From the NCBI RefSeq assembly GCF_033958435.1, contig NC_134138.1, forward strand, positions 184,010,798 through 184,074,797: a DNA stretch of 64,000 nt, read 5' to 3'. The translations under genes and the position numbers were made by a program. The notes below the pieces were generated by a model. That model searched no databases. It had not been told where the DNA came from and saw only the letters and a program-made list of their open reading frames with translations. Shown one piece after another: positions 13,681 to 26,720 of this stretch (within the stretch, counting starts at the first letter, position 1; each line of letters begins with the position of its first letter). This DNA comes from Carettochelys insculpta. Lineage: Eukaryota > Chordata > Testudines > Carettochelyidae.

Positions 13681-15370
13681 TCTGTAGCAGGGTGGGCAGT
13701 AATTTTTGATGGGGTGCGGGGTACTCCAGAGGTGTGGAACTGGTCAAGGGACGCACTTTGCCTTTCCATTAACAGAGGCCAGGCAGGGTCTGGGATGGTG
13801 TTTGAGTGCTGAAAGATGCATTGGTTCCCAGCCAATGGGAGCTGCAAGGTTTCTACTGAGGGCAAGGGCAGCATGCTACTACTCCCCCCACGCCCCCAGG
13901 AACGGGCAGCGAGCACGTGGCCCCTGCAGCTGGCCGCGAAGAGCAGCGTGCGGGAGTGCGGCAAGCATCCAGTCTGCCCAAGGCTCCCGTTTTGCTGTGA
14001 GCTTGTGACAGACCAAATCCAGGCTGCAGGCAGGGGAGTCAACAGCCATGCCAGGTGCCTGGGCAAGCAGCTGGCCTTCAGCGCCTTCGGAGCTCTGCCT
14101 GGAGTGCAGGGTACAGCGCCCTGCCTACCCGGGCAGCCCTAAGAGCTGCTTGGAGTGCTGCAGTGATGCCACAGTGGCTATTCAAAGGTCTTGGGGCACC
14201 GAGTTCTGCCACTGTCCACAAGAGTGGCCTTTTTAAATCTTGGGGACCGGTGCAATTGCCTCCTTCACACTCCATTTGCAGGCCTCATATTTTGCCTGCT
14301 TCTGCCCTACATGCTGAATTGGGGGGTGCAGGGGAGGAAGGAAGGAAATCCCACATCTCCCTTTCTCTCTCTCCCCTCACCCCCAAAATGTTTCCAGCCT
14401 TTTAATAAATTCTTGAAATAAAACCTTCCAAGATGTCCCAGTCCATAAAGTCCCTAGAAGTTTTGGTGCCTTATGCAGCCACTCTGCAGGGACTGCTGTG
14501 TGTAGGGCCATGGGGTCAGGAGCTGTAGGGGGCAGGCACAGAGCTGCAGGGAAGATAGGAGCAGAGCAGGGAGGCAGCAGGGATCAGGCCTGCCACTGCC
14601 CTCACCTGGGGCAGTAGGAAACCAAGCAACATGGCTGCAGCCCACTCTGCTCCCTTGGGGGAAGAGGAGTGGGAAGACATGAGGCAGGCATGAGCAGGGG
14701 CAGGGACATAAGGGGTCAAGTGTGGGCAAGATGGGGGTTCAACAGGCATGTGTCTTGGGCCCCATACCCCCATACAGATGGTCCTTCTGGGCACAGCCCA
14801 CAAGGAGGCTGGCTGGGGGATGGGTGTGGCTGCTGGATCCAGCACCACTTCATAAGCAGAATGCAGCTGCCTAGGATGCCATGGAATGTAGGGCAAACTG
14901 GTCACCCAAATTTCATGGTGCCCAATGCAACAGCATATTGTGCGTATTATTAGGCATAGCCTTGGTCCCAGGTCGGTGCTGCTTTCTTGGCTCTGTAGAT
15001 GGACTGCCAAACTAGCTCTCTGGAATTTGTGGACTGCCCTCATTCAGCTCAATGCAGTGCTAATACTGTACTAGAAAACAATGGTGTGCTAGTATAATGT
15101 CACTCTTATCAATTTATTTTACCCTGATCTGTTCAACAGAATATTCAGACTGCTGTGAGGGAGCACCAACAAAGTACCATGCTTCCAGCCAACCTCAATC
15201 TAACATCCACTTTCCAAATATTTTAAATTGCACAAAAGGTTTTTCTGCCTGAATTCTCCACAATGTAGTGGGAGTACACCATATTACTAAGTATAATTCA
15301 AACCCCAAATTTCCCATTTTGTGTGCTTTTAAATTATGTTTGTCTCTGTTTTATTAAGGGTTTCACACTA

Positions 15371-15748
15371 CAGTAAACTCTTTCATATCCAGTACTCAAT
15401 CAACTGGAACTCAAATAACCAGGATTTTAATCACATATCACTACTTTTAAAATGATTATTTTTACTGAGGGCATTTTAACCACAAGTAAATTTTAGTTGT
15501 GTTTTCCATAAGTACAATATAGTGAAAGTAAATACAAATAAATTCAGCAAATACAATATAAGTTTACAGTGTACGATAAGACTGTGGTTGATAAAGTACT
15601 CTGAACACATTTTTGTTTGTTTCTAAATATCTAATCTTGTTTTTCTTTAATTTTATGCATTGCTAGGTGTACCTCTCTACCGTCCAGAATATTTGAATAT
15701 ATGGCAACCTCCCAGTTCCGGGGCTGCTGGATATGAAAGAGTTTACTA
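15371..15748. mobile_element. Mariner-type MITE
   Basis: The ends CAGTAAACTCTTTCATATCC and GGATATGAAAGAGTTTACTA are 20-bp inverted repeats flanked by TA on both sides, typical of Tc1/mariner elements. The interior shares TCTAATCTTGTTTTTCTTTA and TATTTGAATAT with the copy at 9911-10195. Confidence 0.75.
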
Positions 15749-18700
15749 TATGGCACAAATTAATTAGAGACGATAATTAAGATCACATCTGACTGAAGTG
15801 GTAATAATTTACATGTGTTATATAATAGTATTAACACCCAGTCAATGCACAGGATTTTAAAGATTGTTATGCAGATATGAGAAAATAGCCCTCAACAGCA
15901 GGAAGAAGAAGGCAATAATAAAAATAGGGCAGAAGAAGGAAATCCCCAGGTATTGTACACTGGGACAAGAGACTTCTCATTGTGAGAATTATAGATATTT
16001 AGTGCACACTTCTTGTTATCTTTAATTTTTGATTGGCACTTGACTTTTAAAAAGCAATTAAAAAACAAGTTAGGTTGCTAGATGAGAAAAGTAGATAGTA
16101 AGAATGCCAGAAAGTACAATATGGAGAAGAAAGACCGAGGAAACAGGAAAGCATGCATGCCAAGCTCCCAGTGCAATGATTCTTACAAGCATTTCCTTCA
16201 GGTACTCAAGAAGTCAGCACAGATGTTAACAAGCAGCGACATAGGTTTGGATTACAATAGTCTAATTTTCAGCCTGCCCTCTCTTTTACACATGGAAATA
16301 ACTTGGACACATACACACAAAACAAGAACAATGGGGATCTAGCATCAATGACTACTGATTGTAGCTTTGGCAGTTTATCACAGGAAGAGTAGTGGTCTCT
16401 TCTGGAGGCTGGATCCAGGCCACTTAGGGATATATAGGCAAAAACCAGACTAGTGGATTTTTTTCTTAGTTTTGAATTGAGATTTCATATCAGAGCTGGA
16501 TTATATCTCTGAATGAAAAACTTGTATGTTAGTCATAGTGTGAGGCATCGGCCATCAGCAGGGTTCAGGGTATCAGAAACTTGATTCCATTAGTGGATTA
16601 CTTTCTTGACTGTGGGCATGTAAACTTCCTTTTACACATACATATCTAAGATGCTGGAGGTGACATCTGTGAATATTAGTAACTTTCTTGATCTCTTCAT
16701 ATATCATACATTCAAAGTTAAATTAGATTTGTATTAGATTGAGTACTGGTAGGTTTTTAAGGTACCTGCCTGACTCCAGTGATCAGCTAGAAATCCTGCT
16801 AGTCAGGCTGCAGAGTTAATCAAAACTATCATGCTCTGTCTATAAATTTATGTTTAGAAAGGAAGGATCATATCTGTGAAGACCACAGTTTTTAAACCTA
16901 AACCCCTGTAATCTTTCATTAGATGAGCCATTGAGAACAGAAGTGTGTTTGGAGCTGGTATTCATGTCTGGAGCGGGATTAATGACTGGGACAAATAGGT
17001 TGGGGCACATGTCACTAATTTTAAAAGGATTATTATTTTTATCGAGGGCAAGAAGAACAATGCTCTCTGGAAGGGCAAGGAGAAGCAGGGGAAAGATATT
17101 CAAAAGACTGAATTTAGGTGCAGTGACAAGATAAGAAGGAAGGAGTAATCTGAAGTTGAGATGGCTAAGTATTTTGCGGTCAGTGCCCAATCAAAGCAGA
17201 ATGATTTTCAGTGGCCAAGCAAACCACAGAGATAATAGGAGGAGGCCACACTTTGGTATTATAGTAACATCTCAGGGGAGCACCTTGTTAACTCCTTAAT
17301 AACCATGTCTTCTACTAAGAAACCCTGGACCCTAAACAGAATTTTGTTTCAAAAAGTACAGCACAATTTAGTCCCATTACATAAACATCAAACCCCGATA
17401 TAGTATGAAAAGTGAGCACCTGATCTATGTGTTTGATTTCTCAAACTGTAACACTTCAGCAGCTTAGTGAGCTGAGGATATCACTGGTAATAAGAGATGT
17501 TTGAAAAGTTTACCCCATCGTCTTAATAAAGGTGCAGAGGAAAGTGATTTCTGCAACAATAATGAGAAGGAATTTGGAAAAAAATTGCTAAGTATCCAGC
17601 TGTAGAGCTGGCTGATAATTTTATAATCATCTAATGCTGTTCTCTGTGTTCACTTTTCTCAAGACTGTCAAATCTCAGGCATTTAGCCAGTGTTTGGTCA
17701 CTCTCTCCCTGGGATATAGCTTCTTTGGCTTCTCTGTTTATTATGAGCTAATTTTTGCATCTCCCACAGAGTTTTAGCAAATTCATGGGACAATATCACA
17801 ACATGGAAACATTCCAGTTTAATCATTCTAATAAAATGCTCAGTCCTATGAGCACATTCATTCACCAAACTGACCTATCTTTGACCCTGATAATCACTAA
17901 TCAGAGAAATCTGATAAACTGGGGCTAAATATCACTAAATCTCTGGAAACAGAGGAAAACAGATGCAAAACATTGTGCATGTTTCACCCTGAGGAGAAAT
18001 CTATACATTAGTTGCTGCTTAGGAGTGGGGAAAGTAGCAGCATGGAAGGAATAGGCACAGGGCCTTGTATAGGGACAGAGCCTAGGGATTGGCTGGGGAT
18101 CCTGTCCCAGGCCTGCAGATCTTGGCACCTCTGTACAGAATGCCTGCTCTTTGATAATGCCAGCCAGCCACCCACCTCAACAGGTGGGAAAAGATGCACT
18201 GGCTTTATTTGGGACAGCTCCAGCTGAACAAGGGATTAAAATACAAGCTCAGGGAATACAGAGCATCCCTAAAGGGAAGGCATTCACTAGCTTGGGGAGG
18301 AAGGGAGCTGATTGATCTCTTGCTCTCCTTCGTCATTAATTTAAAACCTAGCTCAGGTCAACTGAAGTCTCTTTTGGTTCCATTTCAGCAGCTTTGCATT
18401 CCTTGCCCTGGATTGATACCCTCTGAGTTGTTTTGCAGCTGCTGTGGGTTACAAATCGCCTACTTTAAAATCAGAGGGAATTTCTTTGACCCATGAAGTC
18501 AAATTTGCGAAGGACAAAAAGGTTTTACATTTTCCCTGCCAGAACCCGAAGGTGCATTTTAATAGGAATAGGATTTAATCATTAACGGTTATACTCCGTA
18601 AGGGTGTTAGTTCATTGTGGCTTTCGGCTGGTTTCTAGTGTGGTTAAAAGGCTAAAAGGAATGATTCCCAGAAGTGAAAAAACCTTATAATTCCTCTGAT

Positions 18701-18779
18701 GGGCCTCAGGAGATACGGGAAGAGCTTGTGGTCTTTATAGGCCAAGGTCCCTATGTAACGGGTTGGATCAGAGAGGTCC

Positions 18780-20300
18780 CATTAGGACTGTCACTCAGTG
18801 TGTTAATCGTGCCACTGAGTCTGCCTACCTGCCCTCTCTAGCTTCCCACCACTCCGTCCTTCTGGGCTAGAAGCTCTGGTCTCCCTGCACCTCCAGCCAA
18901 GGTACAGAGCAACATAGGTGCTGAATCAGCTCAGCTCTGGGAGGGTCAGCAATAAGGCCATTGACAGGACTCAGGAACACAACCCCAAAAGGGACCAGAA
19001 CCCCATATAAATCTACCTTGCTCTGTACAAAAGTTTTGCACACATACAGCTCATAAGGTTTGTGATGTTACTGGATTTTTAAACTGGATATGGAAGCCAC
19101 TTCTGTCACCATTGTATATAGTGGCACTGAATCTTTTGCCAGGTGGGCCAAGTGAGGTGTCTAATGAAAGACGGTGATGCCCTAAACCTGTCTATGGTAC
19201 TTGTATATCTTTGTCTTGTTTGTATGTGAAGTTACAGCTATTGGCTCCATAGCTGTATGAGGAATGTTTTAGTGATGAGTCTCACATTAGGAGGTGAAAT
19301 CACCACCCCAGCCAGAATGATGGACCAAGACACAGGAACAGATTCCCAGACAACAAGTACACATCTCTGGAATTTGGGACTGTCACCTGGAATGCATCCA
19401 ATGGCAGAGTGCCACAGCAGGCTACCTGAGTCAGATGACCCTGAGTCTCCAGCGCCTGATGGGAAGGAAAAAGGACTTTTTACCTCCACTTGGAAAACTA
19501 TAAGTGAGGTCCATCTTAGTTCTTTCAGTCCCCATGACTTAGGCCTGTCTGGACTGGGGGCCCACCCCCCAAAAGGATACTTACGAAGACTTTCAAGAAT
19601 TTGTATATAACATCACTGACCTGCATCAGTACCTGTAATTGATGTATGTAATGTATCACTGTAGGGGTTAATTGCGGAAGAACTTTGTAAGTGACAGTTT
19701 AGGGGTGTTTTGGCAATACACTCCCCCATACCTGATGAGCCAAGGACATGCCTTAGCAAAAACTGGCACTCTAGATAAGAGGTGGTGCTGATGTAGCAGA
19801 ACATATGTAAATAAGGGTAAAGGGAAGGGAACAAACATATTGTGATCTAGTGCGACCAGATGTAACAAACACACATAAGCAAAATAAGGAACAGAGCAAG
19901 TACTGACAGATCAGTAACTAACAAAGAGAAAAATACCTTAAAGCATCTTCGACTTATTCATATTCATAAGCCAAGAAGCTCTGGTCTCTTGCAGCCAAAG
20001 TACAGAGCTGGGGTAACAGCCCCCAAGCAGAGCAACACAGATGCTGAACTAGTTTACCTCTAGACAGGGTCAGTGGCATGATCAGCACACTGAGTGACAG
20101 CCCCAAGGGGAACCCTGTGATTGAACCTATCTTCTTCACTACCCTTCAATACACTGTGCTGCTTGAACAGGTTATTGGGGATGGTAGAACTTTGACTAGT
20201 GTGATGAGTCTTAGTGGTAGTGTAAGAGAATCTACCCACATTATATGGTAGGAGTCCTGTAACCTCTGAACTAGAATCACTTAAAATGACTGGGAGGTAA
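18780..20300. repeat. Unclassified repeat-derived stretch with flanking related segments
   Basis: AAGCTCTGGTCTC, GTACAGAGC, AGCAACA and GATGCTGAA-type words in the same order occur at about 18868-18990 and again at about 19976-20130, about 1.1 kb apart. The sequence between has chance open frames only. It could be a mobile element with diverged terminal repeats, but no ends or coding motif were identified. Confidence 0.35.
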
Positions 20301-20354
20301 GAGTATGGTGACAGGGTGGGTAGCATTTTCTGTAGCATTCCCTCTCTACATTAA

Positions 20355-21065
20355 GGCTACGTCTACACGTGAAGCCAACATCGAAATAGCTTATTTCGAT
20401 GTAGCAACATCGAAATAGGCTATTTCGATGAGTAACGTCTACATGTCCTCCAGGGCTGGCAATGTCGATGTTCAACTTCGACGTTGCGCGGCACCACATC
20501 GAAATAGGCGCTGCGAGGGTACGTCTACACGCCAAAGTAGCACACATCGAAATAAGGGTGCCAGGCACAGCTGCAGACAGGGTCACAGGGCGGACTCAAC
20601 AGCAAGCCGCTCCCTTAAAGGGCCCCTCCCAGACACACTTGCACTAAACAGCACAAGATACACGGAGCCGACAACTAGTTGCAGACCCTGTGCATGCAGC
20701 GTGGATCCCCAGCTGCCGCAGCAGCAGCCAGAAGCCCTGGGCTAAGGGCTGCTGCCCACAGTGACCATAGAGCCCCGCAGGGGCTGGAGAGAGAGCATCT
20801 CTCAACCCCGCAGCTGATGGCTGCCATGGAGGACCCGGCAATTTCGACGTTGCGGGACGCGGATCGTCTACACGGTCCCTACTTCGACGTTGAACGTCAA
20901 AGTAGGGCGCTATTCCGATCCCCTCATGAGGTTAGCGACTTCGACGTCTTGCCACCTAACGTCGAAGTTAACTTTGAAATAGCGCCCAACGCGTGTAGCC
21001 GCGACGGGCGCTATTTCGAAGTTAGTGCCGCTACTTCGAAGTAGCGTGCACGTGTAGACACAGCT
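20355..21065 (-). mobile_element. 711-bp Harbinger-type MITE, second copy of the nested family
   Basis: It begins GGCTACGTCTACACGTGAAG after TAA and ends GTGTAGACACAGCT before CAA (one base changed). Compared by eye with the reverse complement of 57567-58276 it matches along the whole length with scattered substitutions and a 1-bp length difference. The open frames in it are shared by both copies and are not recognisable proteins. Confidence 0.83.
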
Positions 21066-23128
21066 CAAGTGTAATAAAGTTGCAGTGCACCACTTGAAAT
21101 GCAGCCCCATGGTTGTCCTCATTCACCACTGTGTTTCTACTGATATATTCAAGGTCTTTTCACCTGAAACGATGGCTGAGTCTGCACTCTGCTGTTGTTG
21201 ATTCTCTGGTCTCCTGTTATGCATCTGGCAGAAGTGTATATCAGCTGTTAATGCTGCCTAGAGTTACTGCTCCCAGCTTCACATCTCCTGCCAATCAGCT
21301 ATGCACCCTGACATCCCAGGGAGCCCCAGATGTCCACTGTTGCTGTGAAGGGGCTACTACCAGTAAAGCAAGGCTGAGAGTCAGCAAGGTATGTGGCACA
21401 TATTCTCCTTCATTTGTATTTCCTTACCTCTTTTGACTGGTAATCATACACCTTCACTTTCCACTGTGAAAAAGGAAGGGACTCTCCCACTGATGTCAAG
21501 GGAAATCCCAATGAAGTCAATGGAAGTTTTTTAATTGATTTTAGTGGGAATTGGATCACATCTATAAAAGCAACTACAGTGTATTTTTGCATTACATAAA
21601 CTTCTATGACTGTATTGACTCTTTTCTCTGTTAGTTAGAATCACAGTCCTACCAGCTCTCAATCAGTTGACAAATGTCTTTTTTGTCCTGCAGCTCAAAT
21701 TGAAAAGTTTAGTATTTCATGGTAAGAAAACCTATTTCATAACATCTTTTCCCCTTTCTGATTTCAACTGCATATTTTTAAAAAATGGGAAATGTGAACC
21801 CAGCTAATTTGACATCTAGTCACGTATTAGAAATTATTGTACTTCTGTGGTTCATTAAATATTGGTATGCATGCAAAACACAAGACCAAAATTTACTGTA
21901 GTTCTTAAACAAATGCAGAATCTTAAAGGAGAACACAGAGCTTCCATATATCCAGCTGAGTTCATCACCCAGCTCTAGCATTACAACTCCACTTTAAACT
22001 AAATTCATACATCAATTGATCTGCCCTTGTTTGCTTTTACAGAACAAACTTCTTTACTTATATAACAATTTTTGTCACTATTTATGTTCAATTTTTGCAT
22101 TTCACTCAGTTTATAAAATGAAAAGAGATCAGTCAATGTTATATTTGCTTACAGTCACTTAATAATCAATTTCACTTTCAGGTTCTCATGCAAAGGTGGG
22201 TTTACAAAGGCTTCAGAGTTGGTTGTTTATTCATTTGTTCAACTGGGATTTTTTTTTAAATATTTCGGAAACATTTCTTTGGATCTTCAGTTTTATAAGA
22301 GCTTATTTCTATAAAACTAGGGGAATGATTCTCCCCTAATTTGCATCTGTGTAATTATTTACACCTGTGATCGTTGAGTGTAAAAATAAACTTTCTAATT
22401 TAGGATCAACAGAAATATTTCTATGAACAGCTATTAAAATTCACTGGACCAATTTAAAACATAAGGCGGTGAGACTCAGGTCCTGCCTGTCTTTATAGCT
22501 GATAACTAAGCTTTCTAGGCATGTAGCAATTGTCTGTTTTTATCTACCAGCACATGTCCTAGCACATATGTGTGTATGTAAATCATGCCTGGAAATATTT
22601 TAAGGTGTTGCATAATAACTAAAGTAGTAAGAATACCATGCTGAGATCTTGGTTGTTTTAAAGAATTTGATATTATGCAATACAGAGATCATATCATAGT
22701 GCCTATGATAAACCCTGCTATGCTGTTCCAGTACAGAATAAGAAATCCAAAGCAACAAAACCTTTTCTTTTTTCCAATATATCATTATTATTATAATACA
22801 TTAATATATAAAATTTACATATAATACATAAAATATAAAATTTACGTATAATCCATATAAATAATACATATATATATTTTTAAGGCTATAATTTTTGCTC
22901 AGAGATCTGGTGACATACATGAACGAGCCACTCTCATCAGAAAATGCTTTACCATGCAAGAAATGCCAATTTTCCCTGTAAGATTTCAATAAGGGTTAAA
23001 TTAGTTCTATTTCTTTATGGAGCAAAAATCGATAGAGGACAGAGCCACTGGCTACTTTTGAGCACAACCTCTTATTCCAACAGATAGCGTATAAACTAGC
23101 GATCTGCTTTGTCTGTGTGTCTGTAGGC

Positions 23129-23451
23129 TAGGATGACCATCTGTCCTGTATTAGGCAGGACGGTCCCATATTTGGGAGGCCAAAAAGGTGTCCCAAATAA
23201 TTTTTAAAAGGGACTAATTGTCCCGTATTTGGGTCCTCCCCACCCCCGGCTGACCTTCTCCGTCAGCAGCTGCACAGGTGCAGCTACTGGCGAGAGTCAC
23301 TTCCCTGAGCCTCGGGGAAGTGCGGGAGAGGGGTGTGGGTGGCTGCCACTACCTTCCTGGCTCCCCAGGGCTTGGTGGAGCCAGGAGGAGTTGCCCCTCC
23401 CCCCTATATCTCTATGTCCCATATTTGGAAGAGGGAGATATGGTCGCCCTA
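23129..23451. mobile_element. MITE with TAGGATGACCAT / ATGGTCGCCCTA ends
   Basis: The inverted ends enclose CCATATTTGGGAGG and GTCCCATATTTGGAAGAGG, forming further internal inverted pairs (ATCTGTCCTGTATT, TTGTCCCGTATTTGGG). The GC-rich centre gives chance open frames. Confidence 0.55.
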
Positions 23452-25042
23452 CTGTAGGCATTTCCATTGGAAGATAAGTTGTATTGTTGCACTGAAATAC
23501 TGTATTGTTGAACTGCAATCAGTTTTGGGGTGGTAGTATTTCCAAAAAATAAATTGCTTTTTTGCTTTTAAGACAGGTTCTAGAGCAGCCTTATCTAATG
23601 AAAAATGTAAATAGCAAGAAACTTTCCACTTTCTCTGTACAATATTACATATGATAATAATGTGTGTAAAATATCAAATCAAAATATTGCTTGTCTAGCT
23701 AGGAAAAGTTTAATATTTGTGGACAATGCACTACAGTGGACATCAAAAGATTTTATTTCTGTTCTCTGGCGCCGATGTGGGATCTTGACAAGTCACTTTG
23801 GCCCTGAATCTCAGAGGCATTTAGATGGGTAACTCCCATTGAAATCAGCAAGAGTGAGGCAGTTAAATACCTTTGAGGATCTTGGCCTCCATCTCTCTGT
23901 GCTTCTGTACACCCCCGCCTCCCACCACCTTGGTACTTGTAAAGCAAGGCTGGTTTCTTAAGCTTTTGCACAATGCCAGGCACAACAGGATATAAGTCCA
24001 GATTGTGAACACCCCAAATCTATGTGGTACTATTACTGTAATAAATTGCAGAGCAATGGGATAAATTGTATTTATCAAATTCATCTTCACTCTGCCCAGT
24101 AATCTCTCTGACCTGTATGACTCCTACTTCTGGCACTCCAAAACTTCAAAAACCCTTCAAAGAAAACAAACATTTTTCTCGGCCTAAGATGTTTTCTTCT
24201 TAGAATTGATAGAAAAGCTCAAAGTCTGAGTGCCATGTACAGTAATTAGTCCAGGAGCATTAAGAGGTTTAAAGTAGTTATTACATAAATAATTAGGACT
24301 AGGAGTGGTAGTTTCATCTCACTAGATTGCCAGTAATCCTCTACTTTCAATAGGACATATATAGCATTTGACAGGCCGTGAGAAGCCATAACAGAGAAAT
24401 TGCAACATTATCCTGACTATGTGAAGAGTTTCTGGAAATACATCAATTAATAGTTCCTTTGTAAATTTCCAGAGTTGACATAAGAATGTGGTATGGTATA
24501 AAGATTTTATTGGCACTGGTCTGGAGTGATATATATCACTCACTGCTGGCTTCATCACTCCTGAATAATGTGTCCATCCCAAAATTATACCAATGGAACT
24601 TTTATACACATCACATACAGTTTCTCTTGTGAGCTGTATATAAAGAGAGGGAACCCCAGTCAAGTTCAACCAGAACATTTCAGTCTGAAGGCTCTTCTCC
24701 AACCTGCTGTCCACAGGCTTAAAGTAGACCCTCTGTCCTTTCAGCTGTCCCTTTTCTACCATGATAAATACCATCAAAATGTTACATAAAACAAACACCC
24801 TTTTCTGCTCTTATATATGTCTGTATTTTTTGCTTCTTTCTTCCCTTTCTATAGCTTTGTTTTCTTTTTCTGTCTATTCTATTTTTCCCTCTTCTACTTT
24901 TTCATGTTTTCCCCTGACACTAATTATTTTATATCCTTGTCCCTTGTGTTGGTCCATTCACCAGCTACCTCTCTCTTCCTTTATGTCTCCTTTACCTTAT
25001 CTCTGTTCTCCATTAAAGCTGGGTTTAATATATACTTCTACA

Positions 25043-25064
25043 TTTGCATATATATATATATAGT
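25043..25064. repeat. (TA)n microsatellite
   Basis: About eight TA units following TTTGCA. Polymorphic repeats of this length are common in introns. Confidence 0.85.
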
Positions 25065-26059
25065 GGAAGAGGGAGAGACAATGCCTGCACTGCCAGGAGA
25101 TTATTTACTAAGTATTTGGAGATGAATTATGGCTGTTCCCCTTCTGCCTTGAAGAGATGATTCAAGCAATGAATATTCAGGGACAGCAGTGCTGCCATCA
25201 CGTAGGAATGTTTGACACCTCAATTATTCCCAGACTGAAAAATGTCTATTAAATGAACTAGTGTAATTTTATTTTTATATTCATGCTCATTTGCCACAAA
25301 ACTATTTTTGTTCCATGTCTGTCTACAAACCCTAGCCTGCCAATTTGGGATTGTGATAATGGTAGGTGAGAGGAAAGGAAGCAGCCAAAATTTAGCCGTA
25401 CTAAGTGGCTCACACTGCAGACTTAAAGTGCTAAGTGTCTGATTCTGTAAGTATGAAGTTTAATGGAATCAGCCTATATAATTCTAGTGAAGAGAGTTCG
25501 ATACTGTGAAAAAAATTCCTTTGTCGTATACAAAATCCTTATATATTGTAATTGTAGTTATGAGGTAGTGAGTAAACAAAGGATTAAAAGCTGCAGTGTA
25601 ATGCTCATGGTGTTTAGCTGTACCAATCTAGTCTGTGACCCTATTCTTAAAAGCCAAGCACGATTGTGTTTAACTAGTGTGAAAATGGAAGATTGGCCTA
25701 CCTATGTTAGGAAATGGTGGTGTTTGTTCAGTAATTTTGGTAGATATTGCTTCAACAAGATGCAGAAGGGCATGATTCTGTCTTTTTTTTTAATGAAATT
25801 TACAACTGGGTTACAAGCATTTCTAGTTATTTTATGTTCCATGACACCCTTTGAAAGACTGTGGTGTAAACCCTTATGTGTTGTCTAAATATCAGACCAA
25901 CCAATCATATTTTGCATACCTATAAATCTCCTGTAGTTTCAAAAGTACACAGCGGTTTTCACATGTATTCCAATCCACTACCATCCAACGGAGAGTTTTC
26001 ATATAGAAGGATTGTTTTCCTCTCTTGGGAAAAGAACTGAGAAAGTATTTGAACAAATT

Positions 26060-26720
26060 TGATAAGAAATGTGTTACTATCCTAGATGTTGTTTGCTCAC
26101 TCTCACAGACCTTGGGTGGCAGACTAGACTTTGCTCACAGAGAGCTCCCCCACCATCCCAGCCTGAAACACATATTCACCACCACCACACACCCCACAAA
26201 AGAAACACTGATGCAGGAACCAATCCCTGCAATAAACCCATTTGCCAGCTCTTTCCACACACCTACCTTGGTGGCACCATCCTAGGACCTAACCGCATCA
26301 ATTATGCCATCAAAGGCTCATTCACCTGCACATCCACTAATGTTATCCACTATGCCATCATCTGCCAGCAATGCCCCGCCCCACCTGCCTTGTAAATTGG
26401 ATAAATCAGACAGTCTCTACACAAAAATAAAAATGGACACAAATCAGACATCACAAAGAGTAACATTCAAAAACCAACAGGGGAGAACTTTAATCTCCCT
26501 GGACATACAGTGACTTGCAAGATGATGTTCTTAGGCAAAAAAGTTTCAAAAACAGATTGCAGTGTGAAACTGCTGTGCTGGGATTCAAATGAAAATTCGA
26601 CACCATCGCGGTGGGTCTGAATAGAGATACGGAATGGCTCTCTCCCTTTATAATGAATAATTTCCCCTTCAGGTACTCTCACCTTCACATCACTGTTGGA
26701 AGTGAGCCACATCCACACTG
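26060..26720 (+). pseudogene. Penelope-like element fragment (GIY-YIG endonuclease region), decayed
   Basis: Across frames one reads YLGGTILGPNRINYAIKGSF, TCTSTNVIHYAIICQQCP, then after decay IRQSLYTKIKMDTNQTS, with a later stretch matching ...GEHFNLPGHTV-type sequence in degraded form, QKQIAV and a final YNE. This order (TSTNVVYAIxCxxCP, R-x-L-x-x-R-x-x-x-H-x-S-D-I, then the N-L-P-G-H segment) is that of the GIY-YIG domain at the C-terminus of Penelope-like retroelements. Several stops and frameshifts are present. A related 3' tail follows at about 26800-26885. Confidence 0.6.

Larger units (their letters stand above)
13690..20350. other. Non-coding; GC-richer to 15.05 kb, then AT-rich
   Basis: The open frames of 14.0-15.05 kb (up to 175 codons) overlap each other on both strands and match nothing known to me. 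From 15.05 kb on, the mariner-type MITE and the unclassified repeat near 18.8-20.3 kb are the only structures found. Confidence 0.5.
21066..26050. other. Non-coding, AT-rich
   Basis: It holds the MITE at 23.1-23.45 kb, an AT-rich short tandem patch at 22800-22880 (AAATTTACATATAATA-like units), and two longer chance open frames (158 codons on the minus strand at 24322-24798; 141 codons on the plus strand at 25463-25888). Neither has a recognised domain. Confidence 0.5.

Noticed and set aside
13581..14066. 161-codon and other frames in and beside the CpG island
   Set aside because: GC-rich DNA has few stops; frames overlap on both strands and resemble no protein.
14516..15043. 175-codon minus-strand open frame
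   Set aside because: GC-rich patch with competing frames on the other strand and no motif.
20679..21044. 121-codon frame shared by the two 711-bp MITEs
   Set aside because: Conserved only because the DNA is; no domain and the frame is not maintained beyond the palindromes.
24322..24798. 158-codon minus-strand open frame
   Set aside because: No recognisable motif or splice context; one or two frames of this length are expected by chance in 64 kb on six frames.
25463..25888. 141-codon plus-strand open frame
   Set aside because: AT-rich with Cys/Phe-rich translation, no domain and no supporting context.
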